A DNA stretch of 64,000 nt, taken from Bifidobacterium aerophilum (GTDB lineage: Bacteria > Actinomycetota > Actinomycetes > Actinomycetales > Bifidobacteriaceae). Under the pieces are notes generated by a model. That model was not told the DNA's origin, did no database searches, and worked only from the letters and a program-made list of their open reading frames with translations. Shown piece by piece: positions 40,251 through 49,309 of this stretch (positions are counted from its first letter, which is position 1; every line of letters starts with the position of its first letter). The DNA lies in NCBI RefSeq assembly GCF_010667685.1, contig NZ_WHZW01000001.1, positions 62,001 through 126,000 of the forward strand. The letters run 5' to 3'. The translations under genes and the position numbers were made by a program.

Positions 40251-41315
40251 TCACAGATCGATCTTCTGGTAGATCTTCTTGGCGAAGCCGGAGGTGTCGG
40301 AGGTCTCGAGGAAGCCGATCTTCTTCAGGCCGTCGACGAAGTAGTCCACGTCGCTTTCGATGAGGCTGGATTCGTCCGTTTGCACGGCGTAGTCGTAGTC
40401 CTTGAACAGCTTGACGGCGAGCGCCTGGTCGGTGATGGTCGAGTATTTCTTCTCGGTGATGATCTTGGCGGCGTCCTCCGGGTGCTGGGCGATGTAGTCG
40501 CGCGCCTTGTTGAGCGCGCGCAGGATCGCGGCCATCTCCTCGGGGTTCTCCTTGATGACCTTGTTGGAGCCGTAGATGAAGCAGCAGAAACGCTTGGAGA
40601 ACTTCGGGTCGGAGCCGAGGTCGAAGATGATGTCGACGGTGCCCTTCTGCTCCTGGATGGTCGGCAGCGGGTCCCACAGGGCGGCCGCGTCGATCTGGCC
40701 GTTCTGCAGGGCCTCGAATTCGAGGTTCGCGTCGTCGAACGGCAGGTACTTGACGTCGCCGTTTTTCTGGTCGACGTTCAGGCCGGCGTCGCCGAGCCAC
40801 AGGTTGGCGGCCATGTACGGCGTGCCGCCGATCTCGTCCACGCCGATGGTCTTGCCCTTGAGGTCGGCGGCGGTCTTGATCGAGGATCCCTTTTTCACGG
40901 CGATCTTGATGCAGCCTTTGTGCAGGGCGCCCACGACGCTGGTCTTCACGCCCTTTTCGATGGACGGGAAGAACTGGAAGTCGCCGTTGGTGATCGGGAA
41001 GCGGCCGGTGTCAAGGCCGACCTTGCGGGTTTCCGCGTCGGCCGTGACCAGTTTCGGCGTGATGCCTTCCTCCTTGAAATAGCCCATCTCCACGGCGATG
41101 GCGATCGGCGAGCTGCACAGGGAGCCGGACTTCGGGAATTCGATGGTGCCGAAGTCCTTGACCTGCTTGGTGGTGGCGTTGTTGTCGGTGTTCGCGCTGC
41201 TTGTGCCGCCGCCGTCCGTGGTGATGATGCTGCATCCGGCGACCGGCATGAGCGCGAGCAGGGTGCCGAAGACGGCGACCGCCTTCAGTATTGCGCTGCG
41301 ATGTTCGGTGATCAT
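40251..41315 (-). CDS. ABC transporter substrate-binding lipoprotein, NMT1/sulfonate type
   Basis: A 354-residue lipoprotein with a signal peptide ending in 'LMPVAGC' (Cys28). The NMT1/SsuA-like domain shows 'AIAVEMGYFKEEGITPKLV', 'LKGKTIGVDEIGGTPYMAANLWL' and 'GQIDAAALWDPLP'. A Cys-Cys pair ('RFCCFIYG') is present in the second lobe. The start at 41315 is chosen by the signal peptide and GGGG upstream. The promoter region has a 24-bp palindrome also found before the M20 peptidase gene, which supports a shared sulfur- or amino acid-linked regulator. Confidence 0.9.
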   Translation of the reverse strand: MITEHRSAILKAVAVFGTLLALMPVAGCSIITTDGGGTSSANTDNNATTKQVKDFGTIEFPKSGSLCSSPIAIAVEMGYFKEEGITPKLVTADAETRKVGLDTGRFPITNGDFQFFPSIEKGVKTSVVGALHKGCIKIAVKKGSSIKTAADLKGKTIGVDEIGGTPYMAANLWLGDAGLNVDQKNGDVKYLPFDDANLEFEALQNGQIDAAALWDPLPTIQEQKGTVDIIFDLGSDPKFSKRFCCFIYGSNKVIKENPEEMAAILRALNKARDYIAQHPEDAAKIITEKKYSTITDQALAVKLFKDYDYAVQTDESSLIESDVDYFVDGLKKIGFLETSDTSGFAKKIYQKIDL

Positions 41316-41536
41316 GATTGGTATCCCCTCTTCCCCGTTGGTTTCGATGGATCGGCCGCGATAGATGGTGATGTCGCTGCTACGATCATCGAAACTGCAA
41401 GTGATTGATGTGAGATCGGGAGAACTGATTGCTTTCTCTCGGTTTCCGCCCTTCTGTTCGCAACCTGTCATGCTGTCCCATACCGGGTTGCGTTCCCCTT
41501 GCGGAAGTGATTTCCACTCTAGCGCATGATCGTCCA

Positions 41537-41560
41537 CAAACCGCGGAATTCCGCCGTTTT
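41537..41560. promoter_or_regulatory. 24-bp palindromic operator, copy 2
   Basis: CAAACCGCGG-N4-CCGCCGTTTT matches copy 1 (36172-36195) in all but one base outside the centre. ATACC-GA-GGTAT follows at 41578-41589 in the same order as near copy 1. It lies about 220 bases upstream of the SBP start. Confidence 0.6.
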
Positions 41561-41658
41561 CGCGTTCGCTTATCCCAATACCGAGGTATCAGCCCAGTTT
41601 ATAACCGAAGCTGTTTTCACCAACCAAACTTATAACCAACCATATGAGCCGACGCAAT

Positions 41659-41690
41659 AAAAAAGCTTGGATATCATGCGATATCCAAGC
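41659..41690 (-). terminator. Intrinsic terminator of the cystathionine synthase-type gene
   Basis: On the minus strand the perfect 11-bp stem GCTTGGATATC / GATATCCAAGC with a four-base loop is followed by six T. Confidence 0.93.
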
Positions 41691-41720
41691 CAACGAAAAG
41701 AGAATGTCAACGGCTGGTCT

Positions 41721-41768
41721 GCTCCCCCTGAAGGAGGAGCTGTCAGTGCAGCTGACTGAGGGGGTGAG
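41721..41768. repeat. Two-hairpin intergenic element, copy 3 (inverted)
   Basis: GCTCCCCCTGAAGGAGGAGC and a GTCAGTGCAGCTGAC hairpin followed by GAGGGGGTGAG. It is the reverse orientation of the elements at 25865 and 32055. Confidence 0.7.
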
Positions 41769-41796
41769 CATCCGCCATGACGATTCCGACACGCCC

Positions 41797-43053
41797 CTAC
41801 GCGAACACGCCAGACGACACCTGCGCGAACACGTCGAGTTCGGCGTGCGTCTGCAGATACGCCTCATACGCCTTGTCGAGCGCCTGGCCGAGGTCCTCGA
41901 TCAGGTCGGCCGCATCTTCGATGCCGACCGCGAGACGCACCAGCTCGTCGGTGATGCCGACCTTGAGCCGTTCGGCCTTCGGCAGTTCGAAATGCGTCAT
42001 GCGACACGGCAGTTCCGCGAGGCTTTCGACCGCGCCGAGCGAGACAGCGAGGCGGAAGATCTTCAGGTTGTCGAGCACGATGCCCGGGTCAACACCGGGC
42101 ACGACCTCGAACGAGAGCACGCCGCCGAAGCCCTTGAGGCCGTTCTCCTTGAGCACGCGGGCGCTGTCGCCGCGCACGCCGGGATAGTTCACGGATTTGA
42201 TGAGCGGGTGCACGAGCAGGTATTCGGCGATGGCCTGCGCGTTGGCCTGCTGGCGGTCCATGCGCAGCGCGAGCGTCTGGATGCCGCGGCGCACGTCGTT
42301 GCATTCGGCCGGGGGCAGTACGCCGCCGAGACGGTTCTGCGCGAAGTAGATCCCGCGGCCGACCGTCTCGTCCTTGACCACGACGAGTCCGGCGTTCACC
42401 TCGGAATGGCCGGCCAGGTACTTGGTGGCCGAGTGGATGACGACGTCCGCGCCCAGGTCGAGCGGCTGCTGCAGGTACGGGGTCACGAACGTGTTGTCCA
42501 CGATCGCGATCGCGTCGTGGCGATGCGCGACCTCGGAGATCCGCGCCACGTTGTTGACCTGCAGGAGCGGATTGGTGAGCACTTCGAAATACACGGCCTT
42601 GGCCGGCGCGCACGCTTCCAGCGGACGCCCGTCGAAGGTGACGCGCGCGCGGCCGGACACCGCGTCGTCCAGCGCCTCGTAGTCGGCGGTGTCGACCGGC
42701 TCGAACGTGATGCCTCGTTCGGCGAAGTATTCGTTGAACAGCGAGTAGGTGCCGCCGTAGATGTTCTTGCCGACGACCACACGGTCGCCCGGCTTGAAGA
42801 TCGACAGAACCGCGTGGATCGCGGCGAGGCCGGACGCGAACGCGAAGCCGCGCGTGCCGTGTTCGAGCTGCGCGATCTGTCGTTCGAGGAAGTCGCGGGT
42901 CGGGTTGCCGGAGCGGGCGTAATCCCAGCGGGGCATCTTGTCGACCGATTCATAAGCGTACGTGGATGAGTTGTAGATCGGCGGGTTGACGGCACCGGTG
43001 TTGTTGTCCCCTACCGGCAGGCCGTGGACCAGCTGCGTGTTGAACCTCGTCAT
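41797..43053 (-). CDS. Cystathionine gamma-synthase/lyase family PLP enzyme
   Basis: A 418-residue trans-sulfuration PLP enzyme. Features are '[10 protein letters not shown]', '[21 protein letters not shown]' (phosphate-binding Tyr and Arg), '[29 protein letters not shown]' and the PLP-Lys in '[12 protein letters not shown]'. Sequence alone does not separate gamma-synthase, gamma-lyase and beta-lyase. The start at 43053 has AGGGGG seven bases upstream. It is followed by a strong terminator, and preceded by an ATAAG-type motif shared with other sulfur genes. Confidence 0.88.
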   Translation of the reverse strand: MTRFNTQLVHGLPVGDNNTGAVNPPIYNSSTYAYESVDKMPRWDYARSGNPTRDFLERQIAQLEHGTRGFAFASGLAAIHAVLSIFKPGDRVVVGKNIYGGTYSLFNEYFAERGITFEPVDTADYEALDDAVSGRARVTFDGRPLEACAPAKAVYFEVLTNPLLQVNNVARISEVAHRHDAIAIVDNTFVTPYLQQPLDLGADVVIHSATKYLAGHSEVNAGLVVVKDETVGRGIYFAQNRLGGVLPPAECNDVRRGIQTLALRMDRQQANAQAIAEYLLVHPLIKSVNYPGVRGDSARVLKENGLKGFGGVLSFEVVPGVDPGIVLDNLKIFRLAVSLGAVESLAELPCRMTHFELPKAERLKVGITDELVRLAVGIEDAADLIEDLGQALDKAYEAYLQTHAELDVFAQVSSGVFA

Positions 43054-43135
43054 GGAGCACCCCCTTGAGATGTGTCGTCGATTGTCGGACGGTTTCCGAG
43101 CATAGCCGATCGCCGCGGGCCGGCCGGCGGCGTGG

Positions 43136-43157
43136 CTATACGCGTTTCTTATGACCG
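43136..43157 (-). promoter_or_regulatory. Candidate operator upstream of the cystathionine synthase-type gene
   Basis: On the minus strand CGGTCATAAG-AAACGC-GTATAG, nearly the same as the motif before metN (27827) and the sulfhydrylase gene (36292). It lies about 83 bases before the start codon. Confidence 0.45.
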
Positions 43158-43240
43158 CCGCAAACGGGGGCTTTCCTCCGGATCCGGCAACTGCCACGGC
43201 GCCGCGGCGGATGTGAGGGACGGATGCGCGAAACGGCCCG

Positions 43241-44530
43241 TCAGTACGCGGCCGCGATCGCCTGGTCGAGGTCGGCGATCAGATCGTCCGCGTCCTCCAG
43301 CCCGATCGACAGGCGGATCAGGTTTCCGGTCACGCCGGCCGCGCGGCGCACGGCGTCCGGCACTTCGCGGTGCGTGATGTTCGCCGGGTCGACGATCAGC
43401 GAGCGCGCGTCGCCGATGTTCGGCACGTAGGAGAACAGCGTCGTGCCGTCGAGGATGCGGCGCACGTTGGAGACGTCGCCGTCGACGAGGAACGAGAGGA
43501 TCTGGCCGACGCCGTTAGGCAGGTATTTCGCGGCGAGCTCGTACTGCGGCGTGTTGCCGAGCCCGGAATAGTTGACCTTGAGCACGTGCGGCACGTGGGT
43601 CAGGTGGCGTGCGATCTTCGTGGCGGTGGCGACCTGGCGCGACACGCGTTCGGGCAGCGTCTCCAGCCCGACGAGCGTCAGGTACGCGTTGAACGGGCTT
43701 TGCACCGCGCCGAACGTGCGCAGGTACTTGATGCGGACGCGCCGGATGAACGCCTCGCGGCCGAACGCGCCGGCGAAGCTGCGCGGCGTGCCGTCCGCGT
43801 CGGCGATGACCTGCTGCGGCCGCGTGAACTGCGGGAACCGGCCGTTGGCCCAGTCGAAGCGTCCGGCGTCGATGATCGCGCCGCCGATCGCGTTGCCGTG
43901 TCCGGTGATGCCTTTCGTGGTCGAGTGGACGACGATGTCGGCGCCGAATTCGATCGGCCGCAGCAGGTACGGCGTGGGCACGGTGTTGTCGACGATCAGC
44001 GCGATGCCGTGGCGGTGCGCGAGGTCGGCGAGCGCTTCGATGTCGGCGATTTCGGTGCCCGGATTGGCGACGGTCTCGGTGTAGATCGCGCGCGTGTCCG
44101 GTCCGATCAGCGATTCGACGTGCGCGAGGTCGTTGATGTCGTCCACGACATCGGCGTCGATGCCGAAACCGGGCAGGAAGTCGTCGAGCGCGTCGACGGA
44201 CGCGCCGTACAGGTTGCGCGACGCGATGATGCGGCCGCCGCGTTCCCCCGCGCACATCAGGGCGTAGGAGACGGCCGCCATGCCGGAGGAGACGGCCACC
44301 GCGCCGACGCCGCCTTCGAGGGCGGCGAGGCGGCGTTCAAGCACGTCGACGGTGGGATTGGCCACGCGCGAGTATTCGAAGCCGTCCAGTTCGCCGGCCG
44401 CCAGCGCCCGTCCCCGTGCCGCGTTCTCCAGGTCGAACGCGGCTGACGCGTAGATCGGCACGCTCGCCGCGCGCGCGTTGTCCGCGCGATCGTATCCGGC
44501 ATGGATGGCCTTGGTGGTCAGGTCCGTCAT
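43241..44530 (-). CDS. O-acetylhomoserine aminocarboxypropyltransferase (sulfhydrylase), paralogue 2
   Basis: A 429-residue paralogue of the enzyme at 36503. Shared features are 'YSRVANPTVDVLERRLAALEGG', 'DNTVPTPYLLRPIEFGADIVVHS', the PLP-Lys motif 'STTKGITGHGNAIGG' and 'YVPNIGDARSLIVDPANITHRE', typical of the homocysteine-forming sulfhydrylases. The start at 44530 has a GGGAG site upstream. Two copies plus a cystathionine synthase-type enzyme within 8 kb point to alternative routes or different thiol substrates (inference). Confidence 0.87.
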   Translation of the reverse strand: MTDLTTKAIHAGYDRADNARAASVPIYASAAFDLENAARGRALAAGELDGFEYSRVANPTVDVLERRLAALEGGVGAVAVSSGMAAVSYALMCAGERGGRIIASRNLYGASVDALDDFLPGFGIDADVVDDINDLAHVESLIGPDTRAIYTETVANPGTEIADIEALADLAHRHGIALIVDNTVPTPYLLRPIEFGADIVVHSTTKGITGHGNAIGGAIIDAGRFDWANGRFPQFTRPQQVIADADGTPRSFAGAFGREAFIRRVRIKYLRTFGAVQSPFNAYLTLVGLETLPERVSRQVATATKIARHLTHVPHVLKVNYSGLGNTPQYELAAKYLPNGVGQILSFLVDGDVSNVRRILDGTTLFSYVPNIGDARSLIVDPANITHREVPDAVRRAAGVTGNLIRLSIGLEDADDLIADLDQAIAAAY

Positions 44531-44638
44531 GGCTGGTTTGCTCCCTGATTGCTTGAGTTGGTGACGACGGACATATTAGCCGTCATCGGCCGGAGTGACG
44601 CGCATGCGTCTTGAAAACGCGCCGGCCGGCCTCGTCTC

Positions 44639-45859
44639 TCAGTGTCCGGCGCCGCTCGCTCCGGCCAGTTCGGCGAGCGCCGCTCGCGCGACGTGCGCCA
44701 TGTACCGGGCGGTGGGCGCGAGCGCGGCCGGATCGACGCGGAACCGGGGGCTGTGGTTGGACGCCTCGATCACGCCGGTGCCCACGTTGATGAACGCGCC
44801 GGGGATGACCTGCTGGTAGCAGGCGAAGTCCTCGCCGCCCATCGTGGCGATGGGTTCGACGACCGTGAACCCGTCTTCGAGCGCGGTGCGGCGCATGAGC
44901 TCGGTCCAATGGGGGTCGTTGTCGACCGACGGCGGCCCGGCGCTCCATGTCACGCTGGCGTGGCCGCCGAACGTCGCGGCGGTGCCTTCGGCGACCTGTT
45001 CGACGCGTCGGCGCATCATCGGCCGGTCTTCGGCGTGGAAGCTGCGTACGGTGCCTTCCATCGTCACCTGTTCGGGGATCACGTTCCACGCGCCGTCGGC
45101 GACGAAACGCCCGACCGACACGACGCCGTCATGCGTGGGCGACAGGTTGCGGCTGACCACGGACTGCAGGTTCTGCACGGTCGCGGCGGCGATGAGGATG
45201 CCGTCGACGCCGCGGTCGGGGTGCGCGCCGTGCGTCTGGGTGCCCCGCACGTCGATCGTGAACTGGTCGACGGCGGCGCATATCGGCCCCGCGCCGATCG
45301 CCAGCGATCCGACCGGCAGCAGCGAGGTCGTGTGCGCGCCGAAGATCGCCTGCACGTCGCCCAATGCGCCGGTGTCGACGACTTCGCTCGCCCCGCCCTG
45401 CGGCACCTCCTCGGCCGGCTGGAAGACGATCTTCACGTCTCCGGGCAGACGGTCGGCGATCCCGTGCAGCAGCAGCGCGGCGCCGAGGATCGTCGTCATG
45501 TGGAAGTCGTGCCCGCACGCATGCATGGCGCCGGGGGTGAGCGACCGGTACGGCAGGTCCGTGTCCTCGTCGACCGGCAGTGCGTCGATGTCCGCGCGCA
45601 ACGCGACCGTCGGCCGGGGCTCCGCGTCCGAGTCGACCGCCCCGCCGCGCACGATCGCGACCAGACCGGTGTCCAATCCGGTGTCGAGGATCTCGATGCC
45701 GGCGTTGTCCAACAGTTCGGCAAGACGCGCGGTCGTGCCGGTCTCCCGGTGGGAAAGCTCCGGATGCCGATGGAACCAGACGAACCGTTCCTCCAGCCAT
45801 GGCTGCAGCGCGTCCGCCGGTCCGCCCGCCACCGGAGCGTTCGCCGCCGGATCACTCAT
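44639..45859 (-). CDS. M20D amidohydrolase (hippurate/N-acyl amino acid hydrolase type)
   Basis: A 406-residue metal-dependent amidohydrolase paralogous to the gene at 21621. Metal motifs are 'RADIDALPVDEDTDLPY', 'HACGHDFHMT', 'QPAEEVPQGG' and 'MGGEDFACYQQ'. Its start overlaps the stop of the SDR gene by eight bases, so the two are cotranscribed and probably translated together. With an amino acid ABC importer just upstream, deacylation of an imported N-acyl (possibly S-modified) amino acid is a reasonable hypothesis, as for B. subtilis SndB. Confidence 0.9.
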   Translation of the reverse strand: MSDPAANAPVAGGPADALQPWLEERFVWFHRHPELSHRETGTTARLAELLDNAGIEILDTGLDTGLVAIVRGGAVDSDAEPRPTVALRADIDALPVDEDTDLPYRSLTPGAMHACGHDFHMTTILGAALLLHGIADRLPGDVKIVFQPAEEVPQGGASEVVDTGALGDVQAIFGAHTTSLLPVGSLAIGAGPICAAVDQFTIDVRGTQTHGAHPDRGVDGILIAAATVQNLQSVVSRNLSPTHDGVVSVGRFVADGAWNVIPEQVTMEGTVRSFHAEDRPMMRRRVEQVAEGTAATFGGHASVTWSAGPPSVDNDPHWTELMRRTALEDGFTVVEPIATMGGEDFACYQQVIPGAFINVGTGVIEASNHSPRFRVDPAALAPTARYMAHVARAALAELAGASGAGH

Positions 45860-46721
45860 CGCCGGCCGCGCTTTCGTCGCTCAGCCAGCGCTCGATCACG
45901 GAGAACGGGTTGATCTGCGTCTGGCCGGCGTCGATGATGAGCTGGATGCCGGTGATGTAGCGAGCCTCGTCGCTGGCGAGGAACAGCACGGCGTTCGCCA
46001 CGTCGACGGCCTCGACCCACGGCACGCCGAGCAGGTTGGTGTGCTTCCACACCTTCTCGGCATCCTCCACGGTCGGGTTCTTCAGGTCGGGGCGCGCCTG
46101 CACCACGCGGGCGGGCCGCACGAACATCGGGGTCTTCACGCCGGTGGGCAGCACGGCGTTCACGCGCACGCCGAGACGGCCGAGCTCATGGGCGGCGGTC
46201 TTCTGCAGGCCGAGCACCGCATGCTTGGTGGCGCTGTACGCGGAGTTGTTCAGCCCGCCGCGCACGCCGGCGACCGAACTGGTGATGACGATGCTGCCGC
46301 CGTGCCCGGCCTCGCGGAAGTACGCCGCGGCCGCCTGCAGGGTATGCCAGGTGCCGGTGATGTTCACGTCAAGCGCCTGCTTCCACTGCTCGGCCTGCAC
46401 GCCGACGGTGTCCTTGGACGAGGTGCGGCACAGCACGCCGGCGTTCGCATGCACGACGTCAAGCCGGCCGTACGTGTCGACGGCGTGACGGAACAGCGCC
46501 TCCACCTGCGGATAATCGGTGATGTCGGCCGCGAACGCGCTCGCCGAGCCGCCCGCCGCCTCGATCTCGCCGGCCTTGGCCGTCAGGTCGTCGGCCTTCG
46601 CCTCGATGTCGGAGAGCACGACGTTCGCGCCCTCCTCGGCGAGCCGCTTCGCCGTCGCGAATCCGATCACGCCCGCCGCGCCGGTCACGATCGCGGTCTT
46701 GCCTTCGAGTCTTCCTGTCAT
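45852..46721 (-). CDS. Short-chain dehydrogenase/reductase
   Basis: A 289-residue classical SDR. It shows the cofactor motif 'TGAAGVIG' near the N-terminus, 'HANAGV', the catalytic Ser in 'IVITSSVAG' and 'YSATK'. The sequence also has 'PTGVKTPMF', typical of the family, and ends in an acidic tail. NAD preference is suggested by Asp in 'VVLSDIEAKA'. The substrate is unknown. The gene overlaps the M20D gene downstream and follows an amino acid ABC transporter operon by 85 bases. Confidence 0.9.
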   Translation of the reverse strand: MTGRLEGKTAIVTGAAGVIGFATAKRLAEEGANVVLSDIEAKADDLTAKAGEIEAAGGSASAFAADITDYPQVEALFRHAVDTYGRLDVVHANAGVLCRTSSKDTVGVQAEQWKQALDVNITGTWHTLQAAAAYFREAGHGGSIVITSSVAGVRGGLNNSAYSATKHAVLGLQKTAAHELGRLGVRVNAVLPTGVKTPMFVRPARVVQARPDLKNPTVEDAEKVWKHTNLLGVPWVEAVDVANAVLFLASDEARYITGIQLIIDAGQTQINPFSVIERWLSDESAAGDE

Positions 46722-46806
46722 GTTCGTGTCCTTTCGTGCCGTTCGGCTGACTATGTGGCTGATTGTCTCTGCTGACGGTCCGACTGACGGTTCGGGCCGC
46801 CGCCGG

Positions 46807-47598
46807 TCATTCGACCGCGGACAGGAACGCTTGCAGGCGTTCCGAACGCGGATGGTTGAAGATCTCGTCGCTGCTGCCGGTTTCGAGCAGGTGACCGCCG
46901 TCCATGTAGAGCACGGTGTCGGCCGCCTGCCGGGCGAAACGCATCTCGTGGGTCACGACGACGAGCGTGATGCCCTGGTCCTTGAGCCCGGCGATGAGCT
47001 CAAGCACGCTTTTGACGTGTTCGGGGTCGAGCGCCGAGGTCACCTCGTCGAACAACATGATCTTCGGCTTCGTGGTGAGCGCCCTCGCGATGGCGGCGCG
47101 CTGGCGTTCGCCGCCGGATATCTGGTCCGGATAGTGGTTCGCGAGCTTCGCGATGCCGACCTGTTCGAGCGCTTCGAGCGCCGCCTTGCGCGCCGCCGCT
47201 TTGTCGAGTCCCTGCGCGTGGCGCAGCGGGAACGCGACGTTGTCGACGACGTTGAGCTGCGGGAAAAGGCTGTAGTGCTGGAACACCATGCCGATGGAGG
47301 AACGCAGCGCGCGGATGTCGGTGGCCGGATCCGCCAGGTCCTTGCCGAGCACGCGCACAGTGCCGCTCGTCGGGGTTTCCAGCTGGTTGATCATGCGCAG
47401 CACGGTGGATTTGCCGGAGCCGGATGGTCCGATGATCACCGCGGTGCTGCCCTGTTCCACCGTGAAGCTCACGGAGTCGACCACGGTGCGCCCGCCGAAC
47501 CGCTTGCTCACATGGTCGAAGGAAACGGCCGTCCGGTCGGACTGGCCGTCGTTCCCGGCCTGCGATGCGGCCGTGGTGTCGGTCTGCGATTGGGTCAT
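46807..47598 (-). CDS. Polar amino acid ABC transporter ATPase
   Basis: A 263-residue ATPase of the GlnQ/HisP type. Walker A is 'GPSGSGKST', the signature 'ISGGERQRAAIARAL', Walker B 'IMLFDEVTSALDPE', and the 'VVVTHEMRFARQAAD' switch region fits the polar amino acid class. It begins one base after the permease stop. The substrate may be cystine, glutamine or a related amino acid; the neighbourhood favours a sulfur amino acid. Confidence 0.92.
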   Translation of the reverse strand: MTQSQTDTTAASQAGNDGQSDRTAVSFDHVSKRFGGRTVVDSVSFTVEQGSTAVIIGPSGSGKSTVLRMINQLETPTSGTVRVLGKDLADPATDIRALRSSIGMVFQHYSLFPQLNVVDNVAFPLRHAQGLDKAAARKAALEALEQVGIAKLANHYPDQISGGERQRAAIARALTTKPKIMLFDEVTSALDPEHVKSVLELIAGLKDQGITLVVVTHEMRFARQAADTVLYMDGGHLLETGSSDEIFNHPRSERLQAFLSAVE

Positions 47599-47599
47599 G

Positions 47600-48325
47600 T
47601 CACGCCTCCGTGTTGGACTCGAGCCCGCCGCCGGCCGTGCCGTAGCGCCGGTTGAGCCGTTTGTTGAGCCATTCCACCAGCCAGGTGAGCGGCAGGATGA
47701 GGATCATGTACGCCACGCCGGCCATGACGAGCGGCGCGAGCGAGCCGGTCAGGCCGACGTCGTCCTTGGCCATCGAGAACAGGTCGCGCTGTTCGATCGA
47801 CAGGCCGAGCAGGTAGACCAGCGACGTGGACTTGATGATGAGGATGTACTGGTTGGCGAGCGCGGGGATGATCCGCCGGATGCCGATCGGCAGGATGATG
47901 GTCGCGAGGATCTTCCACTGCGGCAGGCCGAACGAGATGCCGGATTCGACGTACGTGCGATCGACGCTCTGCATGCCGGAACGGAAGATCTCGCCCAGGT
48001 AGGCGGCCTCCATGAGACCGATCGCGAACGCCGCATAGCCATAGGTGCTGTCGCCGAACAGCTTGATGCCGGCGAGAGGCAGCCCCTGGCCGATCATGTA
48101 GATCGTGAGCATGGCCGGCAGGGCGCGCATGATGTTCGTGTAGACGGCCGAGACCGCGCGGATCACGATGTGCCGACTGCCGGCGAGCGCGCCGAGCAGG
48201 ATGCCGAACACGGTGCCGATGAGCGCCGCGAGCAGCGACAGCAGGATGGTGTTGCCCAGGCCCTGCGTGATGTATGTGGGGAACACCTGCCGGTAGATGT
48301 CCCAGTCGACGAATGGGTTCTTCAT
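47600..48325 (-). CDS. Polar amino acid ABC transporter permease
   Basis: A 241-residue permease of the HisM/GlnP family. The coupling region 'ESGISFGLPQWKILATIILPIGIRRIIPAL' and 'IIKSTSLVYLLG' are diagnostic. About five membrane helices are visible. It is encoded between the binding protein and ATPase genes, with single-base spacing to the latter. Confidence 0.92.
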   Translation of the reverse strand: MKNPFVDWDIYRQVFPTYITQGLGNTILLSLLAALIGTVFGILLGALAGSRHIVIRAVSAVYTNIMRALPAMLTIYMIGQGLPLAGIKLFGDSTYGYAAFAIGLMEAAYLGEIFRSGMQSVDRTYVESGISFGLPQWKILATIILPIGIRRIIPALANQYILIIKSTSLVYLLGLSIEQRDLFSMAKDDVGLTGSLAPLVMAGVAYMILILPLTWLVEWLNKRLNRRYGTAGGGLESNTEA

Positions 48326-48398
48326 GATGTGTGATGCCTGTGGTGACTGCTAGGACGATGGCTGCTATGACGGATGCGCGGGCCGCGAAGGCCGTCGG

Positions 48399-49238
48399 TC
48401 ATTCGGAGAACGTGTCGTAGGCCTTCTTGAGGTCCTCGGGCACGTCGACGCTCGGATAGTACTTCTTGTGCAGCTCGTTGAGCGTGCCGTCCGCGGCGAG
48501 CTTGTCGAGCTGCTCGTCGAACGCCTTGACGAGCTTCTCGTTGTCCTTCGGCAGCGGGATGGCCACCTGGCCGGTGGACACGGACTTGGACAGGACGAGG
48601 TCGCTGTTGTCGGCGGCCTGCTTGAGACCGCTGTTCTGGCCGTTGACGTAGCCGTCGACCTGACCGATGCGCAGCGCGTTGAGCGCGCCAGCCTGATCCT
48701 GGAACTTGACGATCTGGACGTTCGGGATCTGCTCCTCGGCGACTTTCTGGTGCGCGTCGGTGTACACGCCGATCTTCTTGCCGGCCGCGTCGGCGAAGGT
48801 GGAGAACTTGGCGGAGTTCAGGGAGATGAGCACGGCCTGCGCGTAGTCGATCGGCTCGGAGAAGGCGACCTGCTTCTTGCGTTCGGGGGTCACGAGCGCG
48901 CCCTGCGTGGAGGTGTCCCACGTGCCGTTGGCGATGTTGGGGATGTGCACGCTGTAGTCGGCGCTCTTCCATTCGACCTTGAGGCCGAGTCCGTCGGCGA
49001 TCTTGTTGATGAGGTCGACGTTGTAGCCGGCCGGCGTGTTGCCGTCGAGGTAGGAGGACGGCGGGTCGGCGGTGGCGAAGGCGACCTGCAGGACGCCGGT
49101 CTTGATGGTCGGGACGCTGGTGGAGGATGAGGCCGTCTGCTCGGTGCCGGACTTGTCGTTGGCGGTGCCGCAGGCGGACAGTGCGATCAGGCCGAGCGCG
49201 GCGACGGCCGCGATTGCGGTGCGGATGGTCTTGTTCAT
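48399..49238 (-). CDS. Amino acid ABC transporter substrate-binding lipoprotein
   Basis: A 279-residue SBP (bac_3 family). The lipobox 'ALSAC' gives Cys23. The SBP bac_3 domain contains 'TADPPSSYLDGNTPAGYNVDLINKIADGLG', with the usual 'TPERKKQVAFSEPI' and 'GQVDGYVNGQNSGL'. No clear ligand prediction is possible; cystine, glutamine and other polar amino acids are candidates. It heads the SBP-permease-ATPase operon. Confidence 0.92.
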   Translation of the reverse strand: MNKTIRTAIAAVAALGLIALSACGTANDKSGTEQTASSSTSVPTIKTGVLQVAFATADPPSSYLDGNTPAGYNVDLINKIADGLGLKVEWKSADYSVHIPNIANGTWDTSTQGALVTPERKKQVAFSEPIDYAQAVLISLNSAKFSTFADAAGKKIGVYTDAHQKVAEEQIPNVQIVKFQDQAGALNALRIGQVDGYVNGQNSGLKQAADNSDLVLSKSVSTGQVAIPLPKDNEKLVKAFDEQLDKLAADGTLNELHKKYYPSVDVPEDLKKAYDTFSE

Positions 49239-49309
49239 GGGGTTGTGCTCCTGTCTTGGAAAAGGTCTGTGCGGATGATTGGACGGCCGGGACCGTGCCG
49301 GAACGGATG

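Larger units (their letters stand above)
41316..41796. other. Intergenic region between the ABC operon and the cystathionine synthase gene
   Basis: No gene is seen in these 481 bases. From left to right they hold the long leader of the SBP gene, the 24-bp palindrome and ACC-GA-GGT element, two TTATAACC motifs (near 41600 and 41630), a minus-strand terminator and a two-hairpin repeat. Confidence 0.6.
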
